A DNA stretch of 34,124 nt from Sulfurimonas sp. (GTDB lineage: Bacteria; Campylobacterota; Campylobacteria; Campylobacterales; Sulfurimonadaceae): assembly GCA_027038255.1 (NCBI GenBank), contig JALVXQ010000203.1, positions 1 to 34,124 on the forward strand, read 5' to 3'. The translations under genes and the position numbers were made by a program. Below, piece by piece: positions 13,347 to 22,221 of the stretch. Numbering within the stretch: position 1 is the first letter of the stretch; the number at the start of each line of letters is the position of its first letter. A model generated the notes under the pieces. It was given only the letters and a program-made list of their open reading frames with translations. It was not told the DNA's origin and made no database searches.

Positions 13347-14365
13347 TAGAACTTTCTGACAATGGTTTTTCTGTAAAACAGATAACTCGCAGCAATCCAA
13401 AAAAGAGCAATCACAGGGATAGTGTAAAATCCAAGATACTTTTCAGCTGTTAAAAGACCGGCATAGTAAAAGAGTATGGTTAAAAACAAAAAGAGATATA
13501 TTTTTGATTTTTGATGGCGCACCTGCACAATTCCAAAACTCACTACTAAAAAGAGAGTGACTATAGGAAAAATACTCATGAGAGTATTTCGAATCAAAAG
13601 GTGTTTTTTTCTTCCGTAACCCTCTTTTGAGAGCCAATACGCAAGCGGTTTTTTGTAATGCATCAAATCTGTTTTCATGGTGTCATTTATGAGCATAGTT
13701 TTGAAGTTCACCTGAGAAAATTTTTCTGTAGAGTAGCTGTAGCCTTCACCGTTTGTCAGTTTCAAACGTAAAATACCTGCATCGTTAATAACTTCTGCTT
13801 TTTTTGCAGCGATGAGAATCTCCTCTTTTTGTTTTTTATTAAACAAAAAGACCTTCTCAAATGTACCATCTTCATTCTTTTTGCCGAGGTACAAGAGCCA
13901 GTCTCCAAAACTGTTACCAAACTCACTTGCAGAGAGGTTGAACTTTGCTTCACTCTTCTTGTAGGATATAAAATTTTTCGAAAGCACCGTTGTGTGTGGG
14001 GCAATGACTAGAAAATTAAAGAGCAGAACGAAAGCAAGCAGTACCGAAGGCCAAAAAAATGTTCGAACAATAAAAGCCGGTTTGATGCCCAGTGCAAAGA
14101 GAACGATGACCTCGTTGTCATTGGAGAGTTTAAAAAGTGAAAGTGTCGCGGCTACGAAAAAGGTAATAGGCAGGGTATAAAAAAGTATCTGCGGCAGGAT
14201 AAAAATGTAAAGCTTTGTCATCTCCCAGATAGTCAGCTGTATAATCGCGGTATAGGCTGCAAGTTTGATAAGAAAAATCACAGATGCAATGGAGAACAGC
14301 GGTAAAAATATAGATATAAAAAGGGAAGAAAAATTGTTGAGTATATACTTTCTAAGTCTTTTCAT
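13346..14365 (-). CDS. lptG: LptF/LptG-family lipopolysaccharide export permease
   Basis: The 339-aa protein has membrane helices at both ends (about 15-120 and 255-335) around a periplasmic beta-rich domain of about 130 residues. This is the YjgP/YjgQ layout of the LPS exporter LptB2FG, which moves LPS from the inner membrane to the periplasmic bridge. Recognisable parts are the early FLIKLAAYTAIIQLTIWEM and LFALGIKPAFIVR segments. LptF and LptG cannot be told apart here with certainty; the symbol is the more likely choice. It starts on the stop of the prepilin peptidase gene (1-nt overlap). Confidence 0.8.
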   Translation of the reverse strand: MKRLRKYILNNFSSLFISIFLPLFSIASVIFLIKLAAYTAIIQLTIWEMTKLYIFILPQILFYTLPITFFVAATLSLFKLSNDNEVIVLFALGIKPAFIVRTFFWPSVLLAFVLLFNFLVIAPHTTVLSKNFISYKKSEAKFNLSASEFGNSFGDWLLYLGKKNEDGTFEKVFLFNKKQKEEILIAAKKAEVINDAGILRLKLTNGEGYSYSTEKFSQVNFKTMLINDTMKTDLMHYKKPLAYWLSKEGYGRKKHLLIRNTLMSIFPIVTLFLVVSFGIVQVRHQKSKIYLFLFLTILFYYAGLLTAEKYLGFYTIPVIALFWIAASYLFYRKTIVRKF

Positions 14366-15186
14366 TAATAGCTAGCCTTGATGTAGTCCATAATCTGAGA
14401 ATCATAGAGAAAAACGATGAAAGTAGCCAAGGCTAAAAAAGGGACAAAAGGAACACGCTGCTCCTCGGCAGAACAGCCGAGTAAAAGCAGCATAACAGGC
14501 AGAGCTAAAAGAGCTGATAAAAAAATGGCAACAAGTCCGAGCTGGACACCAAGAAGTGCTCCCATCGTTGCGGCTACCATGATGTCACCTTCTCCCATCG
14601 CTTCGATGAAGGGTGTTCTGTCATAGTGTTTGTTCCAGGAAGTCTTTGTTTTTATACCTGCTCTGTAGATAGATGAAGTGAGATAATAAGAGAGCGCAAA
14701 GCGAAGGAGTGTGAATCCACCGGCAAAAAGGAGTGCATTTTGAAAATTTGTCATCACGCCGCTCACATTCCAAGCTCCAAAAACGGCAAAGAATATAGCC
14801 AGAAGATTGAGCGAATCAGGAATCATCTTGTATTTGAAATCAATGACAGAGAGGGCTAAAAGCATCAAAAAACTCATAGCTATAAAAAAAGATGCAAAAG
14901 AGAGACTAAATTTTGCAGCGATGGCAAGGAAAATGAGTCCCGAAATAAGCTCAACGAGAGGATACTGCACAGAAATGGGTGATTTACAGTAGGCGCATTT
15001 GCCTCGAAGAAATATCCAAGAGAGCAGGGGAATGTTGTGCCATGGCTTGAGCTTTGCTCCGCAGCTGACACAGTGAGAGCCTCCAAAAACGATGCTCTCC
15101 TCATTTGGTATGCGGATGATGACAACATTTAAAAATGAACCTATGAGAAGACCTAAAACAAAAGCTACCGCTAAATCATATTCCAT
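14365..15186 (-). CDS. Type IV prepilin peptidase/methyltransferase (A24 family)
   Basis: An integral membrane aspartic protease that cleaves and N-methylates type IV pilin or pseudopilin leaders. The 273-aa protein has GLLIGSFLNVVIIRIP at the N terminus, a cytoplasmic four-cysteine zinc site (CVSCG and CAYCK), and two catalytic aspartates (VIDFKYKMIPD and GEGDIMVAATMG). This is the complete bifunctional PilD form. No pilin genes occur in the window. In Campylobacter the equivalent gene lies at the same place next to uppS, as I recall, so the position is conserved rather than substrate-linked. It overlaps uppS by 1 nt. Confidence 0.92.
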   Translation of the reverse strand: MEYDLAVAFVLGLLIGSFLNVVIIRIPNEESIVFGGSHCVSCGAKLKPWHNIPLLSWIFLRGKCAYCKSPISVQYPLVELISGLIFLAIAAKFSLSFASFFIAMSFLMLLALSVIDFKYKMIPDSLNLLAIFFAVFGAWNVSGVMTNFQNALLFAGGFTLLRFALSYYLTSSIYRAGIKTKTSWNKHYDRTPFIEAMGEGDIMVAATMGALLGVQLGLVAIFLSALLALPVMLLLLGCSAEEQRVPFVPFLALATFIVFLYDSQIMDYIKASY

Positions 15187-15863
15187 TATTTTAAACCTCC
15201 AAATCTACGTTCGACTTTTTTAAATTTTTTGACTATTTTTTCCAATTCTTTGACAGAAAAATCAGGCCACAAAGTATCTACAAAGAAAAGTTCCGCATAG
15301 GCTGCCTGCCAGAGTAGAAAATTTGAGAGCCGTTTGTCTCCTCCTGTGCGGATAAGTAAATCGACATTATGTTTACAGTCAAGTGCATTACTGAGCATCT
15401 GAACGGTAATGTCAGCTTCTGAATTTTTCAGAGAGTTCACGGCACGGATAATCTCATCTTGTGCACCGTAGTTGAGGGCTAAAGACTGTACAAGACCATC
15501 ACAGTGCGCTGTTTTTTGCTCTACCGTTTTTATGGTCTTTTGCAGAGACTTTGAAAAGGCACGAATATCACCGATAGGCTCAAAGCGTACATTGTTTTGC
15601 AGGTAAACTTCCAGCTCATTTTTGAGGTAGTTATCAAGCAGTTTCATGAGAAACTCTACTTCAAGACGGGGACGTTTCCAGTTTTCTGTAGAAAAGGCAT
15701 AGAGCGTGAGGCGTTCAATCTCTTCATTGTGTGAGCAGTATGTTGTAATCTCTTTGACGATTTTGGCTCCGGCTTCATGGCCTTTGACCCGTTTTTTGTT
15801 TTGCAGCTCTGCCCAGCGGCCGTTTCCATCCATAATGATTGCTATATGTTTTACCGGATTCAT
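15186..15863 (-). CDS. uppS: Undecaprenyl diphosphate synthase
   Basis: Cis-prenyltransferase making the C55 lipid carrier for peptidoglycan and LPS O-chains. The 225-aa protein begins with HIAIIMDGNGRWA (catalytic Asp12), followed by GHEAGAK, LYAFSTENWKRP, DLLIRTGGDKRLSNFLLWQAAYAE and FVDTLWPDF. All family motifs are intact. It is slightly shorter than the E. coli enzyme. It starts 3 nt after the coaBC stop and overlaps the prepilin peptidase gene, in the middle of the minus-strand operon. Confidence 0.97.
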   Translation of the reverse strand: MNPVKHIAIIMDGNGRWAELQNKKRVKGHEAGAKIVKEITTYCSHNEEIERLTLYAFSTENWKRPRLEVEFLMKLLDNYLKNELEVYLQNNVRFEPIGDIRAFSKSLQKTIKTVEQKTAHCDGLVQSLALNYGAQDEIIRAVNSLKNSEADITVQMLSNALDCKHNVDLLIRTGGDKRLSNFLLWQAAYAELFFVDTLWPDFSVKELEKIVKKFKKVERRFGGLK

Positions 15864-15866
15864 CTA

Positions 15867-17141
15867 CTACTCTTGAAGTTCTTTTGCATTTGCAACGATT
15901 TCAAATGAAACACTCAGTTTGTCCTGTTTTGGCAGAGTGATGACTTCATTTTTTGTGATGAACTCTATGGCATTTGTGTCGCTGCCAAAACTTGAGGAAT
16001 CTTCTAAAATATTGAGACATACTGCGTCAAGATTTTTCTCTTTAAGCATTGTACCTGCATTGTCAATGGCAGAGAGGGCATCCATCTCTGCTTTAAAACC
16101 GACGACAGTGATGCCTTCTTTGTCAATGCTGCTGAGAATATCTACATTCTTTTTCAAAGCAAGAGACCAACTCTCGCCTAAAACTTCTTTTTTAAGTTTG
16201 CCGTCTTGCGTAAATTCTGGAATATAGTCACTCACAGCTGCTGCCATAAAGAGGTAAGGCCTTTTCTCTATAAGATGAATGTGCTCATCTCTGACAAGTG
16301 TCGGTTTTGAGAGTTTTGGTTTTTTTGCAATGCGGATAGAATCTATGAGATACTCTAACATTTCAGCAGAACTTTCAACGTCAATCTTATGCATATTAAG
16401 AGGGAGCTCGTTGTCAAAACGTGTGGCGATAAGATTGACATCGGCACCTTTGAGATAGAGGGCAGTGGCAAGTGCTGAAGCCATTTTTCCACTTGAAAAA
16501 TTGGAGAGATAACGTACATCATCAATCTTCTCTATCGTTCCGCCGCCGGTGACAATAACCCGTCTGTCTGCCCAAAATTCATCTTTAAGCAGTTCACGGG
16601 CACTCTGAAAAAAGATATCTTGCGGTTCAGCCATCGCACCGTCACCTACTGTTTTACATGCTAGCTCTTTTGTCTGTGTCTCTAAAATTGTATAGTTTGC
16701 GATGCCGAGCATTTTGAAGTTTGCCTGCGTGATAGGGTTTTGCAGCATGTTAGTATTTGCCGATGGCACGAGAATTTTCATACCTGAAAAAGCAAGGGCG
16801 CATTGCAAAAGCATATTATCCGCAATGGCATTGGCAAGTTTTGCTACGGTATTTGCCGTTGCAGGAGCTATGACCATAAGGTCTGCCCACTGTGTGATTT
16901 TGATATGATTAAAATCACTCGACCAATCTTCGTTACTGTCATCAAGTACTTTGTTGTTTGAGAGCGTCTCAAAGGTCAACGGTGCGATGAATTTTTTGGC
17001 ACTTGCACTCATCACAACACGTACCTCTGCACCTGCTTTGACAAAAAGTCTGACAAGTTCAAGTGACTTGTATACAGCGATGGAACCTGTTACGGCTAAA
17101 AGAATTTTTTTGTTTTGTAATAAATTATCTGCAATCTTCAT
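15867..17141 (-). CDS. coaBC: Bifunctional phosphopantothenoylcysteine decarboxylase / phosphopantothenate-cysteine ligase
   Basis: Two consecutive steps of coenzyme A synthesis. The CoaC flavoprotein domain (about 1-185) has AVTGSIAVYKSLELVR, the catalytic His in DFNHIKITQWAD, a variant of the PxMNxxM loop (SANTNMLQNP), and the reactive Cys in ELACKTVGDGAMAEP. The CoaB domain (about 190-424) opens with VIVTGGGTIEKIDDVRYLSNFSSGKM. At 424 aa it is of usual length. It heads the seven-gene minus-strand operon. A TAAAAT on the minus strand at 17165-17170 is the likely -10, 23 nt before the ATG. Confidence 0.96.
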   Translation of the reverse strand: MKIADNLLQNKKILLAVTGSIAVYKSLELVRLFVKAGAEVRVVMSASAKKFIAPLTFETLSNNKVLDDSNEDWSSDFNHIKITQWADLMVIAPATANTVAKLANAIADNMLLQCALAFSGMKILVPSANTNMLQNPITQANFKMLGIANYTILETQTKELACKTVGDGAMAEPQDIFFQSARELLKDEFWADRRVIVTGGGTIEKIDDVRYLSNFSSGKMASALATALYLKGADVNLIATRFDNELPLNMHKIDVESSAEMLEYLIDSIRIAKKPKLSKPTLVRDEHIHLIEKRPYLFMAAAVSDYIPEFTQDGKLKKEVLGESWSLALKKNVDILSSIDKEGITVVGFKAEMDALSAIDNAGTMLKEKNLDAVCLNILEDSSSFGSDTNAIEFITKNEVITLPKQDKLSVSFEIVANAKELQE

Positions 17142-17164
17142 AAAAAACTTTCTATTTTTCTTGT

Positions 17165-17201
17165 ATTTTACCTAAAAAATCTTAGAAAAAGAGTGTATAC
17201 T
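17165..17201. promoter_or_regulatory. Divergent promoter region between coaBC and the nitroreductase gene
   Basis: On the minus strand TAAAAT (17165-17170) is placed to serve coaBC. On the plus strand TATACT (17196-17201) is placed to serve the nitroreductase gene, with an AGGAG ribosome binding site before its ATG. No other structure is seen in the 119-nt gap. Confidence 0.35.
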
Positions 17202-17260
17202 TAGTTTAACTGGCTTAAGAGCAGCAAGAACAAACTCAAAAGAGGGCAGAGGAGAAAAAA

Positions 17261-17896
17261 ATGAGTAAAAAAGATGAATTTTTAAAGATGATGGATTTCA
17301 GGCATGCCTGTAAGATTTTTGATGAAAATCAAAAGATTAGTGATGAAGATATGCACTATGTTTTAGAAGTCGGGCGTAAATCTCCAAGCTCTTTTGGTAT
17401 GGAGGCGTGGAAGTTTTTAGTCATTACAAACGAGGCACTGAAAGAAAAATTACGACCGTTTTGCTGGAATCAGCCACAAATTACAACTTGCTCACATTTG
17501 GTCGTTGTTTTAGCAGGTATTGAATCTTTAAAAGTAGAGAGTGGAGTAGTGAAAAAACAGTTTATGCGTAGAGAGATGCCGGAAGAAACAGTAAATGCGT
17601 ATTTAGAGCTTTATGCTTCACATCTTAGTAATGTTTTAAATGATGATGATAAAATATACCAATGGAGTGCAAGACAGACATACATAGCAGCTGCAAATAT
17701 GATGAGTGCTGCTGCATTTATTGGAGTTGATTCTTGTCCTATTGAAGGTTTTGAAAAAGAGAATGTTGAGAAAGTTTTGGAACTTGACACAAGTAAATTT
17801 CAAGTAGCACTTATGCTGCCTTTTGGCTATAGACTCAATGATCAACCAAAGCAGTTACGCTCTGACTTTGCAAGTGTGGTAGAGTTTATAAAATAA
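17261..17896 (+). CDS. NAD(P)H-dependent nitroreductase, NfsB-like
   Basis: A 211-aa FMN flavoprotein of the nitroreductase family. It shows the N-terminal FRHACKIFDENQKIS, the FMN-phosphate loop RKSPSSFGMEAWKFLVI (compare SPSS..QPW in NfsB), and ARQTYIAAANMMSAAAFIGVDSCPIEGF near residue 150, which is the NfsB-type dimer/FMN segment. The physiological substrate is unknown; relatives reduce quinones, flavins and nitro compounds. The start ATG has AGGAG 6-7 nt upstream. It is a single gene, divergent from coaBC and convergent with the glycosylase gene. Confidence 0.88.
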   Translation: MSKKDEFLKMMDFRHACKIFDENQKISDEDMHYVLEVGRKSPSSFGMEAWKFLVITNEALKEKLRPFCWNQPQITTCSHLVVVLAGIESLKVESGVVKKQFMRREMPEETVNAYLELYASHLSNVLNDDDKIYQWSARQTYIAAANMMSAAAFIGVDSCPIEGFEKENVEKVLELDTSKFQVALMLPFGYRLNDQPKQLRSDFASVVEFIK

Positions 17897-17923
17897 ATTT
17901 TATGGTAGAAAAGGATAGAAAAG

Positions 17924-17940
17924 TATCATTGTCAATGATA
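17924..17940. repeat. Short AT-rich inverted repeat between convergent genes
   Basis: TATCATTG and CAATGATA are perfect complements around one base in the 46-nt gap between two convergent genes. It could act as a weak bidirectional terminator, but it has no GC-rich stem or T tract. Confidence 0.3.
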
Positions 17941-17942
17941 GC

Positions 17943-18440
17943 TTATGGATGCGCAGACTCTTGAAAAACTGCTTTATATCTTTGCAGTTTTTCTTCAAAT
18001 TTCATACTTGCGTGAGCAGGAGAGCTTGAGGGAAGAACTACTTTCCTTATTGGAAAATTTTTATACTTTTTATTGAAGATTTCTTCTGCCTTTTTTCCTG
18101 TAAATGCTATGAGTTCTATAGATGGGTATTTTTCTAAAAGTGCCTCAAAATCATTCACTTCAATATTTTTCAGATTTGTATCACTTGAATTACCTTTGTC
18201 TCGCTGGAGACTTTTGGCACTGTCAAAAAGTGCAATGTGATGTTTTTTACAAAGAGTGATTTTCTGCTCTTTTGTCTCTGCTTTTTCATGAAATATTTGT
18301 GCCAAGATTGGCCAGAACTGGTTGCGGGGATGGGCGTAGTAAAATCCCTTTTCAAGGGATTTTATACTTGGGAAAGAGCCTAAAATCAAAACCTTTGAAT
18401 CATCAAAGATAAGTGGTTCAAAAGTGTGATGTTCTAACAA
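17943..18440 (-). CDS. Hypoxanthine-DNA glycosylase (uracil-DNA glycosylase family 6)
   Basis: A 165-aa member of the uracil-DNA glycosylase superfamily. GSFPSIKSLEKGFYYAHPRNQFWPIL (residues 21-46) contains the family 6 GSFPS motif and the Asn of HPRNQFW (N40), the residue reported to be catalytic in this group. The C-terminal LPSSSPAHA replaces the HPS loop of classical enzymes. It should remove deaminated adenine (hypoxanthine) from DNA. It begins 5 nt after the glmU stop, so it is likely co-transcribed with glmU, although the functions are unrelated. Confidence 0.85.
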   Translation of the reverse strand: MLEHHTFEPLIFDDSKVLILGSFPSIKSLEKGFYYAHPRNQFWPILAQIFHEKAETKEQKITLCKKHHIALFDSAKSLQRDKGNSSDTNLKNIEVNDFEALLEKYPSIELIAFTGKKAEEIFNKKYKNFPIRKVVLPSSSPAHASMKFEEKLQRYKAVFQESAHP

Positions 18441-18445
18441 AATAG

Positions 18446-19750
18446 CTATCTTTTTCCGAAAAATTTATAGTAAAAATCTTTTATAAGACGCATTTTTGTT
18501 CTACTCAGTACAAGATTTCCGCTCTCTACAGTCCCGCTTGTTACAGTCGTGCCTGCTGCTATCATAACATCATCTTTGATGGTGAGGGGTGCGACAAGCT
18601 GAGAGTCACTTCCTATAAAGACATTTTTTCCGATGATTGTTCTGTATTTGTTTACGCCGTCGTAGTTGCATGTAATCGTGCCTGCTCCGATGTTCGTTCC
18701 TGCATCAATCTCTGCATCACCAAGATAGCTCAAATGTCCGGCTTTTACACCGTTGAGTGTTGCTTTTTTTGTCTCAACAAAGTTTCCGATGTGGGTATCT
18801 GTGAGTTGCGTGAGTGGGCGTAGATGTGCCATAGGACCACAATCAGAGTTTTGCATAGTGCTCTGCTCTACAACACTGCCGGCTTTGATGTGGGAGTCGA
18901 TGATTCTGCTCTCTCCTGTGATGCGACAGTTGTTTTCAAGGCTGCATTCTCCTTCAAAGAGTACACCTTCTTCGATGTAGATAGTATCTGGTAACTGCAT
19001 AGTGACACCGTTTTGCATCCATCTGTCTTTAATGCGGTTTTGCATAATGACCTCTGCTTGGGCAAGATCTTTTTTGGAATTGACACCCTTGAAGTGTTCT
19101 TCATCGACAAATAGTGGCACAATACTGCTCTCATCCTCTTTTGCCATGGCAATGATGTCTGTGAGATAGTACTCTTTTTGTGCATTGTCATTTTCCAAAT
19201 CAGGAATATAACGCTCTAATATCACTTTTGAAAAGGCATAAATACCGGCATTGACTGTTGTGACATTGAGCTCTGCATCAGAGGCATCTTTTTGTTCTAC
19301 AACATACTCTACCTCTCTATTTCTGATGATGACACGACCGTAGCCACTTGGGTCTTTGAGATCAAAAACACTCATAATGATGTCCGCTTCCATCGTTAAA
19401 AATCCCTGTAGTGCTTCAGCGGTTATGAGCGGCATATCTCCATTAAGGACCAGCACTTTGTCATGTTTTGGTGCGATGTCCATAACCGCACCACCCGTTC
19501 CAGGATAATTCTCTGTATCTTGTTCAATGAAGTTGATATCATCAAAATATTGCCCCATAGTTGCAATAACTGCTTCTTTTTGGTGTGCTACTACGACTGT
19601 AATGTCATCTGAGAGTTTTTTTGACTCTTTGATGATGTGATAAAGCATTGGTTTTCCACTGATGGAGTGCAGAACCTTTGCCTTGTTTGATTTCATACGG
19701 CTGCCTTTTCCGGCTGCTAAGATAATAATACTGATATTTTGACTGTTCAT
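18446..19750 (-). CDS. glmU: Bifunctional N-acetylglucosamine-1-phosphate uridyltransferase / glucosamine-1-phosphate acetyltransferase
   Basis: Makes UDP-GlcNAc for peptidoglycan and LPS. The 434-aa protein has the pyrophosphorylase signature [18 protein letters not shown] at the N terminus and a left-handed beta-helix acetyltransferase domain after about residue 235. That domain holds [28 protein letters not shown], and [11 protein letters not shown]. The ORF track starts 13 codons upstream. ATG 19750 gives the standard N terminus just before the nucleotide-binding loop and is preferred. In Campylobacter, glmU lies beside fliP and coaBC; here fliP is about 4 kb away on the other strand. Confidence 0.96.
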   Translation of the reverse strand: MNSQNISIIILAAGKGSRMKSNKAKVLHSISGKPMLYHIIKESKKLSDDITVVVAHQKEAVIATMGQYFDDINFIEQDTENYPGTGGAVMDIAPKHDKVLVLNGDMPLITAEALQGFLTMEADIIMSVFDLKDPSGYGRVIIRNREVEYVVEQKDASDAELNVTTVNAGIYAFSKVILERYIPDLENDNAQKEYYLTDIIAMAKEDESSIVPLFVDEEHFKGVNSKKDLAQAEVIMQNRIKDRWMQNGVTMQLPDTIYIEEGVLFEGECSLENNCRITGESRIIDSHIKAGSVVEQSTMQNSDCGPMAHLRPLTQLTDTHIGNFVETKKATLNGVKAGHLSYLGDAEIDAGTNIGAGTITCNYDGVNKYRTIIGKNVFIGSDSQLVAPLTIKDDVMIAAGTTVTSGTVESGNLVLSRTKMRLIKDFYYKFFGKR

Positions 19751-19822
19751 TGAGACTCTTTTATATAAGTTATGATGCAATTCTATCATTTTTTCTTTTA
19801 CTTATTATTCATTTTAAGAGTG

Positions 19823-19828
19823 TATAAT
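19823..19828 (+). promoter_or_regulatory. Probable -10 box for eptA
   Basis: TATAAT lies 30 nt before the TTG start, in the 108-nt divergent gap with glmU. An AAAGAGAA ribosome-binding stretch lies between them. No -35 box is seen. Confidence 0.45.
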
Positions 19829-19858
19829 TGCAAAATTTTATAAAAAGAGAACATTTCC

Positions 19859-21460
19859 TTGAAATCCTTGAACAAAATCACGCAGACACAACTTATTTTA
19901 CTGACAAGTCTATTTTTAGTAGCCTTTGATAACTATGCTTTTTTTACAAACCTGACAAAAGTCTACCCTTTGAGTGACAATTTTGGTTTTGTTATCTCAA
20001 CAGCTTTTGTAAATTTCTTCTTTACAGTTTTGCTGCTCAGTCTTGTGAGTATGCGATGGACGATTAAACCAATAATCATTCTTGTCCTTATCATCTCTTC
20101 TCTTACAAACTATTTTATGAACTCGTACCATGTTATTATTGATGCGAGTATGATTCGTAATATGATGCAGACAAATATTCATGAGTCGATGGATCTGCTT
20201 ACTTTTAAAGAGGTGCTCTATTTTGTTTTTCTTGGGCTGTTACCTTCCTTATATGTTTATAAAGTGAAAATTGAGAAAAGAGGTTTCAAGACCGAACTTC
20301 TGTCTCGCTTAAAGCTTTTTGTAGCAGCTGTTGTTGTCATTGCGCTCTCTATTTTCCTCTTTAGTAAGTACTATACCTCTTTTGCACGTGAGCACAAGCC
20401 GCTTCGTTTCACGGTAAACCCAACCTATTGGATATATTCAACCGGAAAATACATTCATAAAACATTCAACAGCGGTCCCATTATTGTAAAGCCAATCGGT
20501 GAAGATGCCAAAATAGTGAAAAAAGCGGATGATAATCGCTCAAAACTTGTCATTATGGTTGTTGGAGAAGCTGCCCGTGCAGATCACTTTTCACTCAATG
20601 GCTATGATCGAGATACAAATCCACTGCTGGCAAACGATAATATTATTGATTTTACTAACATGAGTTCTTGCGGAACATCGACTGCTGAATCTGTTCCATG
20701 TATGTTCTCTATGTATGACAGAGGGGATTACAACTATAAAAAAGGAATCACTACTGAAAATGTATTAGATGTGCTTAAGCATACAAAAGATGTAGCAATT
20801 TTATGGAGAGATAACAATTCTGACTCCAAAGGTGTCGCACTTCGGGTTCCATATCAAGATTATAAAATACCAAAAAACAATACAGTATGTGAAAATGGCG
20901 AATGTAGAGATATTGGAATGCTTGTAGGGCTTGACAAGTTTATAGCAAAAAACAAGGGTAAAGATATACTCATTGTATTGCATCAGATGGGAAATCACGG
21001 TCCGGCATATTTTAAACGCTATCCAAAAGCATTTGAAAAGTTTACGCCGACATGTAAGACAAATCAGCTCGAAGATTGCACGCAGCAGGAGATTACCAAT
21101 GCCTATGACAATGCGATTTTATATACAGACTATTTTCTTGATAATGTCATTAAATTTTTGAAAAAATATGATGACAGATATGACACAGCTATGATATATA
21201 TGGCTGATCATGGAGAGAGTCTGGGTGAGGGCGGTGTCTATCTGCATGGACTTCCTTATTTTATGGCTCCAAGTGCGCAGACACACATAGGTGCTTTAAT
21301 GTGGTTTGGCAAGCATATGAGTAAAGAGATAAATGTAGCTGCTCTGCGTGAGCGAAGCCATAAAGCATATTCACAAGATAATCTGTTTCATACACTGTTG
21401 GGTATTTTTAATGTAAAAACAAAAGTATATGACAAAGATATGGATATGCTCAAACAATGA
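19859..21460 (+). CDS. eptA: Phosphoethanolamine transferase (EptA family)
   Basis: Inner-membrane enzyme that adds phosphoethanolamine from phosphatidylethanolamine to lipid A or related acceptors (flagellar rod protein in Campylobacter). The 533-aa protein has five hydrophobic segments in residues 10-180, then a periplasmic sulfatase-fold domain. That domain shows VVGEAARADHFSLNGYDRDTNP, the Thr nucleophile motif SSCGTSTAESVPCMFS, and metal ligands in MADHGESLGEGGVYLHG. The start is TTG at 19859; no better in-frame ATG exists before the first membrane helix. It overlaps the next gene by 4 nt (ATGA). As I recall, Helicobacter pylori also pairs eptA with a lipid A phosphatase gene. Confidence 0.9.
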   Translation: MKSLNKITQTQLILLTSLFLVAFDNYAFFTNLTKVYPLSDNFGFVISTAFVNFFFTVLLLSLVSMRWTIKPIIILVLIISSLTNYFMNSYHVIIDASMIRNMMQTNIHESMDLLTFKEVLYFVFLGLLPSLYVYKVKIEKRGFKTELLSRLKLFVAAVVVIALSIFLFSKYYTSFAREHKPLRFTVNPTYWIYSTGKYIHKTFNSGPIIVKPIGEDAKIVKKADDNRSKLVIMVVGEAARADHFSLNGYDRDTNPLLANDNIIDFTNMSSCGTSTAESVPCMFSMYDRGDYNYKKGITTENVLDVLKHTKDVAILWRDNNSDSKGVALRVPYQDYKIPKNNTVCENGECRDIGMLVGLDKFIAKNKGKDILIVLHQMGNHGPAYFKRYPKAFEKFTPTCKTNQLEDCTQQEITNAYDNAILYTDYFLDNVIKFLKKYDDRYDTAMIYMADHGESLGEGGVYLHGLPYFMAPSAQTHIGALMWFGKHMSKEINVAALRERSHKAYSQDNLFHTLLGIFNVKTKVYDKDMDMLKQ

Positions 21461-22152
21461 CACTGAACCGCCAGATACTCCTGACAGCCTTACTACTTGT
21501 TAGTATCATACTTTTTTTCGGTATGACAGACTTTGACCTAAGCATACAGGATCTGTTTTACAATTTTGACACACACAAATGGATACTTGACTGGAGTCAA
21601 CAACCTTATAAATTTATTTTTTATGACGGTATCAAAAAATTACTAATTATTATCGCTGTGTTGTTTCTTCTTTCACTTCTATTTTTCTGGAAAAAACCGC
21701 TGATTCAGGAGTATAAAAGAGGTATTATTATTATTGTACTTTCGGCTATATTTGTCCCTTTAATAGCCAGTGGACTTAAAAAAGAGACAAATATGCCTTG
21801 TCCCAAAGATGAAATTCATTATGGTGGTGTCTACCCAAGAACTGCTGTATGGCAGGAGTATCCAGAAGAATTTACACTGACACACAAAAGAAGCAAATGT
21901 TGGCCTGCAGGTCACGCAAGCGGCGGTTTTGCACTTTTAAGTCTTTTTTTCCTCTTTAAAAAAAGAAGAAATAAGATCATTGGATTAACAATCGGTTTTG
22001 TAACAGGTTGGAGTATGGGTCTGTACAAGATGATTATTGGGGACCATTTTTTCTCACATACAATTATCACTATGGTGCTTTCGTGGCTTATTATTTTACT
22101 TCTTGCAAAGCTTGTGAGTGCATTCCAACTTCCAAAATTACAAAAAAAATAA
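21457..22152 (+). CDS. PAP2-family membrane phosphatase (COG3907-like), possibly acting on lipid A
   Basis: The 231-aa protein has about six membrane helices and the PAP2 active-site motifs in variant form. The first (LKKETNMPCP) lacks the usual Arg-Pro. The second is PAGHASGGFALL (usual PSGH). The third is GLYKMIIGDHFFSHT, with the catalytic His in the GxHFxSH form known from COG3907 proteins. It is translationally coupled to eptA, so it may dephosphorylate lipid A (LpxE-like) to make room for phosphoethanolamine, or recycle undecaprenyl or diacylglycerol phosphates. The substrate is not shown by the sequence. Confidence 0.8.
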   Translation: MTLNRQILLTALLLVSIILFFGMTDFDLSIQDLFYNFDTHKWILDWSQQPYKFIFYDGIKKLLIIIAVLFLLSLLFFWKKPLIQEYKRGIIIIVLSAIFVPLIASGLKKETNMPCPKDEIHYGGVYPRTAVWQEYPEEFTLTHKRSKCWPAGHASGGFALLSLFFLFKKRRNKIIGLTIGFVTGWSMGLYKMIIGDHFFSHTIITMVLSWLIILLLAKLVSAFQLPKLQKK

Positions 22153-22186
22153 TTTATTTCCCTAGACATAATAATTTTTGTGGTAT

Positions 22187-22203
22187 TATAATGTGATTAT
22201 AAT
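22187..22203 (+). promoter_or_regulatory. Two TATAAT boxes before the motA-motB-fliP genes
   Basis: TATAAT occurs at 22187-22192 and 22198-22203, followed by an AAGG site 7 nt before the ATG at 22222. I saw no sigma-54 (GG-N10-GC) or sigma-28 pattern here, so the stator genes look sigma-70 driven. Confidence 0.45.
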
Positions 22204-22221
22204 TTTTGACAAGGTAATTAA

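Noticed and set aside
17924-17940. Fur-box-like palindrome
   Set aside because: It lies between convergent gene ends, not at a promoter, and its half-sites (TCATTG/CAATGA) do not match the Fur 7-1-7 consensus.
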